From: Clostridium sp. D53t1_180928_C8
GTDB taxonomy: Bacteria > Bacillota > Clostridia > Clostridiales > Clostridiaceae
Reading direction: 5' to 3'
Assembly (NCBI RefSeq): GCF_015667795.1
Contig: NZ_JADPEL010000013.1
Location: 1-64,000, forward strand
DNA length: 64,000 nt
The notes beneath the pieces are model-generated. The model saw nothing but the letters and a program-made list of their open reading frames with translations, was not told where the DNA came from and searched no databases. Position 1 is the stretch's first letter. Each line of letters opens with the position of its first letter. This document shows, piece after piece, positions 8,960 to 17,697 of this stretch. The position numbers and the translations under genes are program-made.

Positions 8960-9595
8960 CTAGCTTGTTATTTTAAGGATTCCATCCCTTACTTTTAACT
9001 TTCCATAACTATCTTTAGTAGATAGTGTAGTTTTATCTACATCCCCATTTATAGTTGCAAAAACTGCCTCTTCTATTTCAATAACAAGCTCATCATTTGG
9101 AATTACTGAATCTTTAAGTTTAAATATTAATTGAAATGGTATATCCTTCTTTTCTTTTTCAAAGCCACTGCTAACATATGCATTCTTTCCTGCTGTTGTA
9201 TCTAAATACATAGCTTTTATTACACCTTCTTGATTTGCAACCTCTTCATTATATGACCACTGTGGAATTTTATAAGATGCTTCATCATCTCTCTCCTGGT
9301 CATAATCATTATAAGTTTCCATAGTTCCTATAGAAATTCCCACAAACTCTAATTTATTATTGTCAAACTTTATTTCTACACTTGCTGCTGGATATTCATT
9401 ATCAGGTAGTTTACTTAATACAGCAGGTATTATAATCTCCTCTTTATAATTGGATGAAAATTTTTCACTAGAAACTTTTAATTTTAATGTCGGCGTTGTT
9501 TTAATACTAAAAATAAATATACTAAGTACCAAAGTTATAGTTAATACTATAATTACTCCACTAATCCATATTTTCTTGTTTTCTTTTATTTTCAT
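8960..9595 (-). CDS. Membrane-anchored single cohesin-like domain protein
   Basis: 211 residues from ATG 9595, which has AGGGAGTGG about 8 bases upstream; the in-frame GTG at 9607 overlaps that site. One N-terminal membrane anchor (~8-28, WISGVIIVLTITLVLSIFIF), then ~180 extracellular residues with the pattern of a cohesin-type beta-sandwich: IIPAVLSKLP, a first-strand pair VEIKFDNNKLEFVGI, then FQLIFKLKDSV and late strands. There is no LPXTG or dockerin. It lies directly downstream of a dockerin-bearing phosphoesterase, separated from it by a GC-rich terminator. It could act as a membrane receptor for dockerins, but cohesin assignment is by pattern only. Confidence 0.6.
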   Translation of the reverse strand: MKIKENKKIWISGVIIVLTITLVLSIFIFSIKTTPTLKLKVSSEKFSSNYKEEIIIPAVLSKLPDNEYPAASVEIKFDNNKLEFVGISIGTMETYNDYDQERDDEASYKIPQWSYNEEVANQEGVIKAMYLDTTAGKNAYVSSGFEKEKKDIPFQLIFKLKDSVIPNDELVIEIEEAVFATINGDVDKTTLSTKDSYGKLKVRDGILKITS

Positions 9596-9712
9596 AAGCT
9601 TTCCCACTCCCTATCAAAGGTTTTTTATTCTATACATATGATACATTATTTTCCTTTTCTCTTCTTTGGTAGTTACGTTAAATATATGTAATAAAAACTT
9701 AACATTAATAAA

Positions 9713-9757
9713 CAAGCTACCCCAGGGGTGCCTCTGGGGCGCCCCTGGGGCTACTTG
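9713..9757 (-). terminator. GC-rich hairpin terminator / dispersed palindrome copy 1
   Basis: On the minus strand AAGTAGCCCCAGGGGCGCC and GGCACCCCTGGGGTAGCTT form a long, slightly mismatched stem followed by TTGTTTATT. It lies after the metallophosphoesterase stop. Its core CCCCAGGGGYGCC recurs near 38956 and 54526, and its flank ACTTGTCTAC recurs at the latter. Confidence 0.8.
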
Positions 9758-9768
9758 TCTACTTCTTA

Positions 9769-12120
9769 TTATTTAGATAAAACTTTAAACTCTTTACCTG
9801 CTACATAATTATCAACTACATCTATAGCATCTCTTGTATTAATTCTTCCATCAGCATTTACGTTTATACTAATAATTTCTTTATTGTTTAATTCAGTTTT
9901 TCTTAACCAAGAACTTACTGCTGCTAAAGCATCTTGTGCATCTATTCCATCATTATTAATATCACCAAATAATACTGTTTCTACTTGCTCTGCTGTTTCT
10001 GTTAATTTATAACTCTTAATATCAGATAAGCTATCTAAAGAAGTATCTTCTGATACTAATGCAACATAAGTTACCTTTCCTGTCTTCTCTGTAAATTCTG
10101 GACTATAGTAGAATTTAGTGTCTCCAAATTTAACATCAGTTGTGTTTTCTACTAATGTAAATTCTGCTGCAACAGCCTTCATATTTTCAGGGATTACATC
10201 AACTCCTTCTGATACATAAAGTTCTCTTGCACTAACTTGTGCTACTTCTTTTTCTACAAAAGTAATTGTACTCTTAGCATTTTTAGTATTGTATTCTATA
10301 TCAACATCATTTTCACATCTTAATACTAGGTCTGACATCTTAATAGCAGTACTATCTTCTGAAGATTTATCTTCCTTTAAAGCAAGTGTTAATGTAACTA
10401 CATTTTTATTGCCTGATGTGTTGTTAACAAAAATAGGTTCATCATCTAAATTTGCAAGCGCAACTCGTAGCTTTCCATCATCAACATTGTAATCCCAGTT
10501 ATTTGCTTTAATAACTTTGTTATTTAATTCTACAGCTTTTACTTCTAAATCTTCTGGAATATCAAATGCCATTTCTGAAGCTCTTATTACAGAATCAGTT
10601 GGTAATTCATTAACTACAACTGGAACCTTAAATTCTACTCCTGCTTTACCTTCAACATTTTCAACATCTGACATACTTACTGTATAAGGACTTTGTTCTG
10701 TATCCCTAACAACAGTTAAAGTATCATATAAATATTTATCTGTAGTTATAGTATCCGTTGTAGTATCATATTTAAACATATATGTGTTTAATGTAAGTTC
10801 ATTTTCTGAAACTTCCATTTCAACGATTACTTGCTCTTTCTTTACATCACTACCTGTATCAGTTGAATTTACATCTAAGAATGAATATCCTGGTGCAAGT
10901 AAATCCCCCTCACCTACAGTATAATTCTTTTTAGAGTACCACTTTAATCCTCCTGCATGTCCACCTACCATATATAATGGTACATTTTCTGGATCTTCTA
11001 CACTTCCATTTTCATATGTTGTTACCTCTGCTTTATATCCATTTTCATCAACAAATCCTCTTGAATAAACATGGTCATGTCCTTGCATTACCACATCCAC
11101 ATCTAAATCAGTAAATACTGGAGCCCAGTACTTTCTTGCTTCTACTATATCTGAATCAGTAATGTGAGATGCACCTGTATATATTGATTTATGGAAACCA
11201 ACAAATGTCCATTGTCCTCTTTCCTTTGCCTCATTTACTACTTCCGTTAAATATTCTTTTTGTTGTAATCTTGCATCTGCATCATATCTTGCTGCTTCTA
11301 AATTTAACATTATAAATGTTACTGGGCCATAATCATAAGAATATACTATGTTTCCTGACTCTGCTGGAGCATTAATATGTCTAGTTAATGTATTATTATC
11401 ATGATTACCTTGTACTACAGAAACTAAATTGTTTCCAAACATATCTTGTCCACCATTTGGGAAAGCTCCTTCATTATTAAATAATAATTCCCATTGTGTT
11501 TCATTTGCTGCTGTATCAGTTGTATCTCCTGCTAAATAAACAAAATCTAAACCATCTATCTTACTAACTTCATTTAGTGTAGCACCTAAAGCTTTAGCAT
11601 TTGTAGCATTAGACACTTGTGTGTCTGCAATATAAGCAAATTTAATACTTTCTTTGCTTCCTACTGCAGGAGCTGTTTTAAACTTACCAGTAAAGGTATA
11701 TTCTCCTGAACCTACAGTATACTCATATTGTGTTCCTGGTTCTAAGTTGCTTACAGATATTTTGTGAAAATACTTATTAGCATTGCCTATTGAGTTTTCA
11801 CCATTTACAATAATTTTTTCACTATCTCCAATTTTATTTAATACAACTTTAGTTTCTAATCCTGAATTTATTGTTGTATAAGTAATATTTACTTGTTTTG
11901 ATGGATCATCTCCCATATGAACATTTACTTGTTTTGGTGTTGAATACTCCTCTTCACTAACAGATGTGACATAAGCTTCATTCGATTTTTCTAAACTTTC
12001 TACTGCTACTTCCTTATTTGCTGTTAATTTTGATGCTCCTACTTCAATTACTCCACTTGACATAGTTATAGCTATTACCATAGCTATTGATAAGGTTATA
12101 GTTTTGTTTCTTCTAATCAT
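9769..12120 (-). CDS. Secreted purple-acid-phosphatase-like metallophosphoesterase with cohesin-like and dockerin modules
   Basis: 783 residues. Signal peptide 1-30; fibronectin-like PAP N-terminal domain ~60-150; calcineurin-type metallophosphoesterase ~157-400 with metal ligands in YIADTQ (~166), AGDTTD (~198), GNHD (238-241), H310 and GHDH (347-350); cohesin-like beta domain ~480-622; linker domain; type I dockerin ~718-775 with two calcium loops, DINNDGIDAQD and NVNADGRINTRD. Such enzymes hydrolyse phosphate mono- or diesters outside the cell. The last ~310 residues are closely related to those of the gene at 47920. The start has AAGGGGAA upstream. TTAAC-type repeats before the gene may be Pho boxes. 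Confidence 0.9.
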   Translation of the reverse strand: MIRRNKTITLSIAMVIAITMSSGVIEVGASKLTANKEVAVESLEKSNEAYVTSVSEEEYSTPKQVNVHMGDDPSKQVNITYTTINSGLETKVVLNKIGDSEKIIVNGENSIGNANKYFHKISVSNLEPGTQYEYTVGSGEYTFTGKFKTAPAVGSKESIKFAYIADTQVSNATNAKALGATLNEVSKIDGLDFVYLAGDTTDTAANETQWELLFNNEGAFPNGGQDMFGNNLVSVVQGNHDNNTLTRHINAPAESGNIVYSYDYGPVTFIMLNLEAARYDADARLQQKEYLTEVVNEAKERGQWTFVGFHKSIYTGASHITDSDIVEARKYWAPVFTDLDVDVVMQGHDHVYSRGFVDENGYKAEVTTYENGSVEDPENVPLYMVGGHAGGLKWYSKKNYTVGEGDLLAPGYSFLDVNSTDTGSDVKKEQVIVEMEVSENELTLNTYMFKYDTTTDTITTDKYLYDTLTVVRDTEQSPYTVSMSDVENVEGKAGVEFKVPVVVNELPTDSVIRASEMAFDIPEDLEVKAVELNNKVIKANNWDYNVDDGKLRVALANLDDEPIFVNNTSGNKNVVTLTLALKEDKSSEDSTAIKMSDLVLRCENDVDIEYNTKNAKSTITFVEKEVAQVSARELYVSEGVDVIPENMKAVAAEFTLVENTTDVKFGDTKFYYSPEFTEKTGKVTYVALVSEDTSLDSLSDIKSYKLTETAEQVETVLFGDINNDGIDAQDALAAVSSWLRKTELNNKEIISINVNADGRINTRDAIDVVDNYVAGKEFKVLSK

Positions 12121-12197
12121 AAATATTCCCCTTTTTTTATATTTGAGTTTTTAATTTACAATATAAATGTTACTATGTCTTAGTTATAAGCTTATTA

Positions 12198-12219
12198 AGT
12201 TAATGTTACCTTTTGTTAA
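12198..12219 (-). promoter_or_regulatory. Candidate Pho-box-like repeats upstream of metallophosphoesterase
   Basis: Minus-strand TTAACA (12214-12219) and GTAACA (12204-12209) are 10 bases apart and abut TTAACT (12198-12203). They resemble the TTAACA direct repeats bound by PhoP in Bacillus. Spacing is not the ideal 11, so this is tentative. Confidence 0.35.
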
Positions 12220-12245
12220 ATATTGGCTATATTCATTTAACATAA

Positions 12246-12284
12246 AAGCACCTAATAAATTCTTCTTTAATTTATTAGGTGCTT
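12246..12284 (-). terminator. Hairpin terminator after the MerR gene
   Basis: AAGCACCTAATAAATT pairs exactly with AATTTATTAGGTGCTT across a 7-base loop, followed on the minus strand by TTTTATG. Confidence 0.8.
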
Positions 12285-12294
12285 AATATATTAA

Positions 12295-12675
12295 TTATTT
12301 TTCATCCCATGTTAATTTTCCCGTTTTAACCGCAACTTCATATCTTGAAATTTTATAATTAAGTCTTCTAAGTGTTTCTTCTATTTGTTTTCTTTGATGT
12401 AAAAGAGATTCTCTTTGCTCTATTAATAATTGTAATCTTGCAGGAATTGTAGAATCTCCCTCTTGAAATAGCTTAACATATTCAATCATTGCCTCAACTG
12501 GTAATCCTGCACTTCTCATACATTTAGCAAGTTCAACCCAATTTAAATCTTTCTGTTGATAATCTCTAATACCGCTAGCCGTACGAGTTACAGGTGGAAT
12601 CATCCCTACACGCTCATAGTATCTAAGTGTATCAGCTGTAATATCATACTTTTTACTAACCTCTGTAATTGTCAT
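12295..12675 (-). CDS. MerR-family transcriptional regulator
   Basis: 126 residues from ATG 12675, chosen for the GAGGATAATAAA ribosome site and because MTITEVSKKYDITADTLRYYERVGMIPP is the standard MerR start; the upstream in-frame ATG at 12696 has no ribosome site. Winged helix-turn-helix 1-70 (TLRYYERVG, GIRDYQQKDL), then a dimerising coiled coil ~78-115 (LLIEQRESLLHQRKQIEETLRRLNYKI). There is no C-terminal Cys cluster, so metal sensing is unlikely; it looks more like the AdhR/small-molecule or aldehyde-responsive branch. Its target is not evident. It stands alone between two phosphatase genes. Confidence 0.85.
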   Translation of the reverse strand: MTITEVSKKYDITADTLRYYERVGMIPPVTRTASGIRDYQQKDLNWVELAKCMRSAGLPVEAMIEYVKLFQEGDSTIPARLQLLIEQRESLLHQRKQIEETLRRLNYKISRYEVAVKTGKLTWDEK

Positions 12676-12809
12676 TTTATTATCCTCAACTTTCATTATA
12701 TATCATAATTTCATAATTTAATCATACCCCTTGTAGCTAGCTCTAAGTCAAGTATTTTTACATAATAATTTATAACCTCTTCAAAGAACTTATTTATAAT
12801 AATTATAAA

Positions 12810-12852
12810 AAAATAGTAGTTAGATACACTTTACATATCTAACTACTATTTT
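12810..12852 (-). terminator. Hairpin terminator of the alkaline phosphatase operon
   Basis: AAAATAGTAGTTAGATA (12810-12826) pairs exactly with TATCTAACTACTATTTT (12836-12852), with a T-run following on the minus strand. Confidence 0.85.
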
Positions 12853-12869
12853 AATTTAAAACCCTAAAC

Positions 12870-14732
12870 TTACTTTTTCTTCTTCTTAGAAGTAAACATA
12901 CCTGCTACTATAGAACCTACACCTAATAATGCTACTATTCCACTTCCTACAACAGCACCAGTTTCAGGTAATTTAGAACAATTTGGCTTAGTTGAAGGTT
13001 TATTTGTTCCTGAATTTCCTGTAGATCCTGAACCTGAATCACTTCCATTATTGTCTCCATCTACATCATCACCTACAGTATCATCAGAAACCTCTTCATT
13101 TAATATTTCTATTATTTCATCTCCATTACCATATGCAACATCACCTGCTAAAATTGAAACTGATGATAACTCTTTATCTTCAATCTTTTCTCCTGCTACA
13201 GACACTTCCACTATGTTGCTATTGGCAATTACCTTTAAAGTTTTATCTTCTTTTGCAATTAAGAAATATGGATTTTCAACATCATCAGTATTAACTTCAA
13301 ATGTTGCACCTTCTACTTCTAATTTAGATTTTATATCTTGATATAAAGTTTCACTTGCAGAATCTAAGTTTAATCCTAAATTACTTGCCATATACTTAGG
13401 TAATTCTGTATTATCAACTGTACCTCTTAGCTTTTCAACACCTGCTGGAGCATAAACACCTAAGTAAACATCTCCTCCTGTATGTCCCCCTGTAGTATAA
13501 CCAAGCTTAGCACGAATCTTCATTACTTCATTTATTTTTCCTGTCTTTGCATATTCAAGCTCTTCAGCAGTAATATCTGAATAACCATAATATTCTTTTA
13601 TTAATGCTTTAACTTCCTCATCAGACTTTCCTTCTACTAAGGCAGTAAACTTTTCTGCACTTAACTTAAAATCTTTAATTTGCATTATTGATTCTTCAAA
13701 TGTTAAATCATCATACCCACTTGTTGTACTTTCATTACCTATACTAAATCCACTATTTGCATGGTCTGTTGTAACTACAACAATAGTATCTTGATTTTCT
13801 TTTGCATAATCTAATGCAACTTTAATTGCATCATCAAAAGCTAAAATATCTCCAATTGTTCCTGCTGGATCATTAGCATGAGCAGCCCAGTCAATTTTAC
13901 TTCCTTCTACCATTAAGATGAATCCTTCTTCATCTTTTTCTAAAACTTCAATAGCTTTTTCAGTCATTTCTGCTAAGCTTGGCTCTTCTTCATTACCTTC
14001 AGCAACTCTGTCAAAATCATAAGCTAAATCTCTTTCTGCAAATAATCCCCAAAGCTTATCACTATCACTTTCATTCATTTCTGACTTATTTGTAACATAG
14101 TCATACCCTAAAGCCTTAATATCCTCTGTTAAATCTTTACCATCATCTCTTTTTCCACCACCAGTAGCTTCAAAGAATACACTTCCTCCACCTAATACAA
14201 CTTCCATATCTTTATATACTTGCTGCTTCATAATAGAATTATAATCCTGTCTACTTTCAACGTGTGATGAGAAAGCTGCTGGTGTTGCATGTGTAATTTC
14301 TGAAGTTGCAATTATTCCTGTAGCCAATCCATTTAATTCTGCTGCTTCTAATATTGTTGCTTTTGGTTGACCTTCTGTATTTAACCCTACAACTCCTGGA
14401 TTAGCTTTATAACCCGATGATAATGCTGTTCCTGCTGGTGCTGAATCTGTAATTGGACCATTTGCCCATGCAGTTTTAACAAATCCACTTCTAATATCGT
14501 CCATAGCTAATTTATCATTACCTAAAGTTCCATCTTGAATATCATTATAATATTTTGCTGCAGTAAGAATTCCATCGCTCATTCCATCTGCAATTAAGTA
14601 AATAACCTTCTTAACCTTTTTGTCATCTGCTTTAGTAGTAGAAGGATTACTTAATCCAAATATAAGTGTACATCCTAATAATAAAACTCCTGCTCTTGAA
14701 ATTAATGTATTTCTTGTCTTCTTTGAAATCAT
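12870..14732 (-). CDS. LPETG-anchored alkaline phosphatase
   Basis: 620 residues. Signal peptide ~1-35; alkaline phosphatase fold ~40-450 with D49 (IADGMSDG), nucleophile S97 in TDSAPAG, H148/T150 and H157 (ITHATPAAFSSH), D323-H324 (TTDHANSG) and H417 (TGGHTGG). An acidic Gly/Ser linker (550-585) precedes a sortase signal: LPETG at 588-592, a hydrophobic span and KKKKK. It releases phosphate from many monoesters at the wall surface. Its ATG overlaps the stop of the upstream phosphatase by one base (TAATG) and has a GGAGGAG site inside that gene, so the two are coupled. Confidence 0.95.
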   Translation of the reverse strand: MISKKTRNTLISRAGVLLLGCTLIFGLSNPSTTKADDKKVKKVIYLIADGMSDGILTAAKYYNDIQDGTLGNDKLAMDDIRSGFVKTAWANGPITDSAPAGTALSSGYKANPGVVGLNTEGQPKATILEAAELNGLATGIIATSEITHATPAAFSSHVESRQDYNSIMKQQVYKDMEVVLGGGSVFFEATGGGKRDDGKDLTEDIKALGYDYVTNKSEMNESDSDKLWGLFAERDLAYDFDRVAEGNEEEPSLAEMTEKAIEVLEKDEEGFILMVEGSKIDWAAHANDPAGTIGDILAFDDAIKVALDYAKENQDTIVVVTTDHANSGFSIGNESTTSGYDDLTFEESIMQIKDFKLSAEKFTALVEGKSDEEVKALIKEYYGYSDITAEELEYAKTGKINEVMKIRAKLGYTTGGHTGGDVYLGVYAPAGVEKLRGTVDNTELPKYMASNLGLNLDSASETLYQDIKSKLEVEGATFEVNTDDVENPYFLIAKEDKTLKVIANSNIVEVSVAGEKIEDKELSSVSILAGDVAYGNGDEIIEILNEEVSDDTVGDDVDGDNNGSDSGSGSTGNSGTNKPSTKPNCSKLPETGAVVGSGIVALLGVGSIVAGMFTSKKKKK

Positions 14733-16606
14733 TAGTTTGCTCCTCCTACTTCTTCAGCATTAACTTCTTCCCTAAATTCATTTTCCTCTTTAACAGCATC
14801 CTTATTATTTACTGAATCTTTATCATCTTTAGAGTTATCTTCAGTTGATTCAGTAATATCTTCTTTATCTTTAATATCCTCAGTTACTTCTTTAATAACA
14901 TCTACATCTACAATATTTTCTTCTATAATTTCTATATCTTTCTTAGGTATGTTATTTTCCTTTAATCCAGAAACTATATCTATTAATTCTTGAGGAATAA
15001 AGTACTTACCATCTATATATGGAACTACAGTTTTTAATTCTTTTTCTTCACCATTAATTCTATAATTATTAGTGTATATATCTACTTCAATAGTATTTCC
15101 TAATCTTTCTATTGTAAGTTTTGGTGAATATTTAACACTTTCATCTACAGAAGTAATTGTTCCTTCAATTTTACCTAATACAGATTCACCATCTTGATAA
15201 ACTTTCTTTGTATAATTACTTAATATTTCTTCACCAAATAAAACCCTTTGCATATATTTATTTACTTCTGTATTATCAACAACACCTTCTAAAAGTTCTA
15301 CATCAGATGGTGCATATACCCCAAGATAAATTTGTTCTCCTGTATGACCACCAGTTGTATAACCAATTCCTACTCTTCTAGCAATTACTTCTCTTATTCC
15401 TACTTGCCTGCCTTCACCTTGTTCTCCCTTTACTATAGCTAGCTCTTCAGCAGTTAAGTCTATTCCATAGTATTCTAATGCTAATGCTTTTATTTCTGCA
15501 TCACTCTTTCCAGATGAAATTTCATCAAATCGCTCTTCAGTAATTGTTGCATTTTTTAATAAGTAAGTAGTATTTGCATATGTCGCTTTATCATATGATC
15601 CAATATTATCGTTATAATAGTTACTTCCAATAGTTATACCACTATTACCATGGTCTGTTGTTACAACAACTACCGTATTTCCATCTTCTTTTGCAAAATT
15701 AACTGCTGCTTCAACGGCTTCATCAAAAGCTAATATGTCTGATACTATTCCTACAGTATTATTAGCATGAGCCGCCCAGTCAACTTTACTTCCTTCTACC
15801 ATTAAGAAGAATCCATCTTCATCTTTATTTAAAACTTCAATAGCCTTATCAGTCATTTCTGCTAATGAAGGCTGAACATTATCATTATCACTTTGTCTAT
15901 CAAAATCATATTTTAAATCTGCATCTGCGAAGCTTCCCCATAATTTATTACCATCATAATTATCTAATTCATCTTTAGTAGTGATAAAATCAAAGCCTTC
16001 TTCTTTAATATTATTTACTTGATCCTCATAATAAGCTGTAAACTCATCAGTTGAAACTTCTGATGTAAATCCGCTTGCTTTATTGAATCCACCACCTAAA
16101 ACAACTTCCATATCTTGATTAATTTGTTGTTGTAGTATTTGATTATAATGCTTTCTATTATTAGTATGTGCTGTAAAATCAGCTGGAGTTGCATGAGTTA
16201 TTTCACTAGTTGCTATTATTCCTGTTGCTTTTCCAACACTTTCTGCACCTTCTACAATGCTAGCCATTGGAGTATCATTAACTGATGTTCCTATATACTT
16301 ATTATTAGTCTTTTCACCAGCTGCATATACTGTTCCTCCTGGTGCAGAGTCAGTTATTGGCCCATTTGCCCAACTTGTAATTACACTTCCTACAGAAATT
16401 TCATCCATAGCTAAATTTCCACCTTTTGTTTGTCTTGCTAATGTGATTCCTTCTGTACTCATACCATCAGCTATAAGCATAATTACATTTTTAGCTTTTC
16501 CTTTTTCATTTGCATATACTACATTACTTCTTGATGCATGTATATTAGTGGTAACTCCTGCTACTACTAAAAAGGCAGCAATTATCCCCTTTATTCTTTT
16601 ACTCAT
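14732..16606 (-). CDS. Secreted alkaline phosphatase with copper-amine-oxidase-N-like stalk domain
   Basis: 624 residues. Signal peptide ~1-33; alkaline phosphatase domain ~38-455 with D47 (IADGMSTEG), S87 (TDSAPGG), H-T pair in ITHATPADF, D318-H319 (TTDHGNSG) and H421 (TGGHTGE). After it, ~490-545 resembles the copper amine oxidase N-terminal 'stalk' domain (YRINGEEKELKTVVPYIDGKYFIPQEL), usually a wall- or peptidoglycan-associated module. It then ends in a ~70-residue highly charged tail rich in Asp/Glu/Lys. There is no LPXTG and no C-terminal membrane span. It is the first gene of a two-phosphatase operon and has TAGGGAGG before its ATG. The pair share fold and active site but differ in anchoring. 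Confidence 0.9.
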   Translation of the reverse strand: MSKRIKGIIAAFLVVAGVTTNIHASRSNVVYANEKGKAKNVIMLIADGMSTEGITLARQTKGGNLAMDEISVGSVITSWANGPITDSAPGGTVYAAGEKTNNKYIGTSVNDTPMASIVEGAESVGKATGIIATSEITHATPADFTAHTNNRKHYNQILQQQINQDMEVVLGGGFNKASGFTSEVSTDEFTAYYEDQVNNIKEEGFDFITTKDELDNYDGNKLWGSFADADLKYDFDRQSDNDNVQPSLAEMTDKAIEVLNKDEDGFFLMVEGSKVDWAAHANNTVGIVSDILAFDEAVEAAVNFAKEDGNTVVVVTTDHGNSGITIGSNYYNDNIGSYDKATYANTTYLLKNATITEERFDEISSGKSDAEIKALALEYYGIDLTAEELAIVKGEQGEGRQVGIREVIARRVGIGYTTGGHTGEQIYLGVYAPSDVELLEGVVDNTEVNKYMQRVLFGEEILSNYTKKVYQDGESVLGKIEGTITSVDESVKYSPKLTIERLGNTIEVDIYTNNYRINGEEKELKTVVPYIDGKYFIPQELIDIVSGLKENNIPKKDIEIIEENIVDVDVIKEVTEDIKDKEDITESTEDNSKDDKDSVNNKDAVKEENEFREEVNAEEVGGAN

Positions 16607-16686
16607 TAATTCATCCTCCCTATGTATCTTTTACATATCTTACATTATTTACTATAAAGGAGTTTCTTTAAATCAATATTAAGAAA

Positions 16687-16714
16687 TTAGTGTTTTTTGT
16701 TAAATAATGGTTAA
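16687..16714 (-). promoter_or_regulatory. Candidate Pho-box repeats upstream of the alkaline phosphatase operon
   Basis: On the minus strand TTAACC (16709-16714), TTAACA (16698-16703) and CACTAA (16687-16692) are exactly 11 bases apart, matching the TT(A/T/C)ACA-N5 direct-repeat layout of PhoP sites in Bacillus. They lie ~80-110 bases before the start codon. Binding is inferred. Confidence 0.45.
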
Positions 16715-16936
16715 CACTATATATTTATACCTACAATATCAACCCATTAATTTACATTTTTATTTTTCCCATTTATTTTTAGAATATTAAAAGTTATATT
16801 TTATAAAACTCACTTCTGGTTATCTTCATATCTGCTTTTTAATACTTAAATTTTGTTAAAATTTTTTGAAATTAATTTTTATCAAATTCTCTCTTTTATT
16901 TTCTCACTTATAACCGATTATTCTCACTCTTATGAC

Positions 16937-16966
16937 TTTGACTTTCTTTGACCTTGAACATATAAT
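16937..16966 (+). promoter_or_regulatory. hsp20 promoter overlapped by a CtsR box
   Basis: TTGACT (16938-16943), a 17-base spacer and TATAAT (16961-16966) form a near-ideal vegetative promoter. The complement of 16937-16953 reads GGTCAAAGAAAGTCAAA, which fits the CtsR heptad-repeat operator (RGTCAAANANRGTCAAA). The operator covers the -35 box, so CtsR would block transcription until heat or protein stress. A leader of about 150 bases follows. Confidence 0.85.
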
Positions 16967-17123
16967 ATAACTGTACAAAGAAATAAGAGAGGTAAATAAA
17001 AACAATGCTTCTCTAAATAACATTTAAAGTTAGTTAAAGATAATTTATTACCCACTATCCTTAGTATGATAAATTCAACTAACTACATTAAAATTTTAAA
17101 TTTCATTTAAAGGAGGTCTTTGT

Positions 17124-17564
17124 ATGTTTGGTTTAGTACCTTTCAAATTTAATAATGGAGAAAATAATAGAGGATTAAGCATTAATGACATGTTCAATGA
17201 TTTCTTTAATGACAACATGTTATCATCATTTAATTCAAGTGAAAACTTTAAAACTGATATAAAGGAAACACCTGAAAAATATATTGTTCATGCTGAATTA
17301 CCAGGAATTAATAAGGAAGATATAAATATTGATTATAGTAATAACTATTTAAATATTTCTGCTAATAGAAATTATGAAAATGAAGAAAAGAAGGATAACT
17401 ATATTAGACGTGAAAGAAGTTATGGATCAGTTTCTAGGGGATTTTATATAAATAATGTTAATAAGAACTTAATTAAAGCTAAATTTGATAATGGAGTTTT
17501 AACTATTGAGTTACCTAAAAAAGATTTAACTGCAGATAGTGATAGTAGAATTTTAATTGAATAA
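17124..17564 (+). CDS. Hsp20/alpha-crystallin small heat shock protein
   Basis: 146 residues with an alpha-crystallin domain at ~45-135: FKTDIKETPEKYIVHAELPGINKEDINIDY, the conserved SYGSVSRGFYI segment, and the final FDNGVLTIELPKK motif. Such proteins are ATP-independent holdases that form oligomers. This resembles Hsp18 of clostridia. Start ATG 17124 after AAAGGAGG. It stands alone with a CtsR-box promoter and its own terminator. Confidence 0.95.
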   Translation: MFGLVPFKFNNGENNRGLSINDMFNDFFNDNMLSSFNSSENFKTDIKETPEKYIVHAELPGINKEDINIDYSNNYLNISANRNYENEEKKDNYIRRERSYGSVSRGFYINNVNKNLIKAKFDNGVLTIELPKKDLTADSDSRILIE

Positions 17565-17609
17565 ATTATTATTAGCCCTAAAAGAAGGTGATTCCAATAA
17601 ATCCCAAAT

Positions 17610-17646
17610 AAAGTAGTTGCAAAAATAAGATTTGCAACTACTTTTT
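17610..17646 (+). terminator. hsp20 terminator
   Basis: AAAGTAGTTGCAAA pairs with TTTGCAACTACTTT (17631-17644) and is followed by TTTATT. It lies between convergent genes and can act both ways. Confidence 0.85.
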
Positions 17647-17697
17647 ATTTATAATATATGATTTACATCCTGGGATGCTACCATTCTTCCTCTTAAA

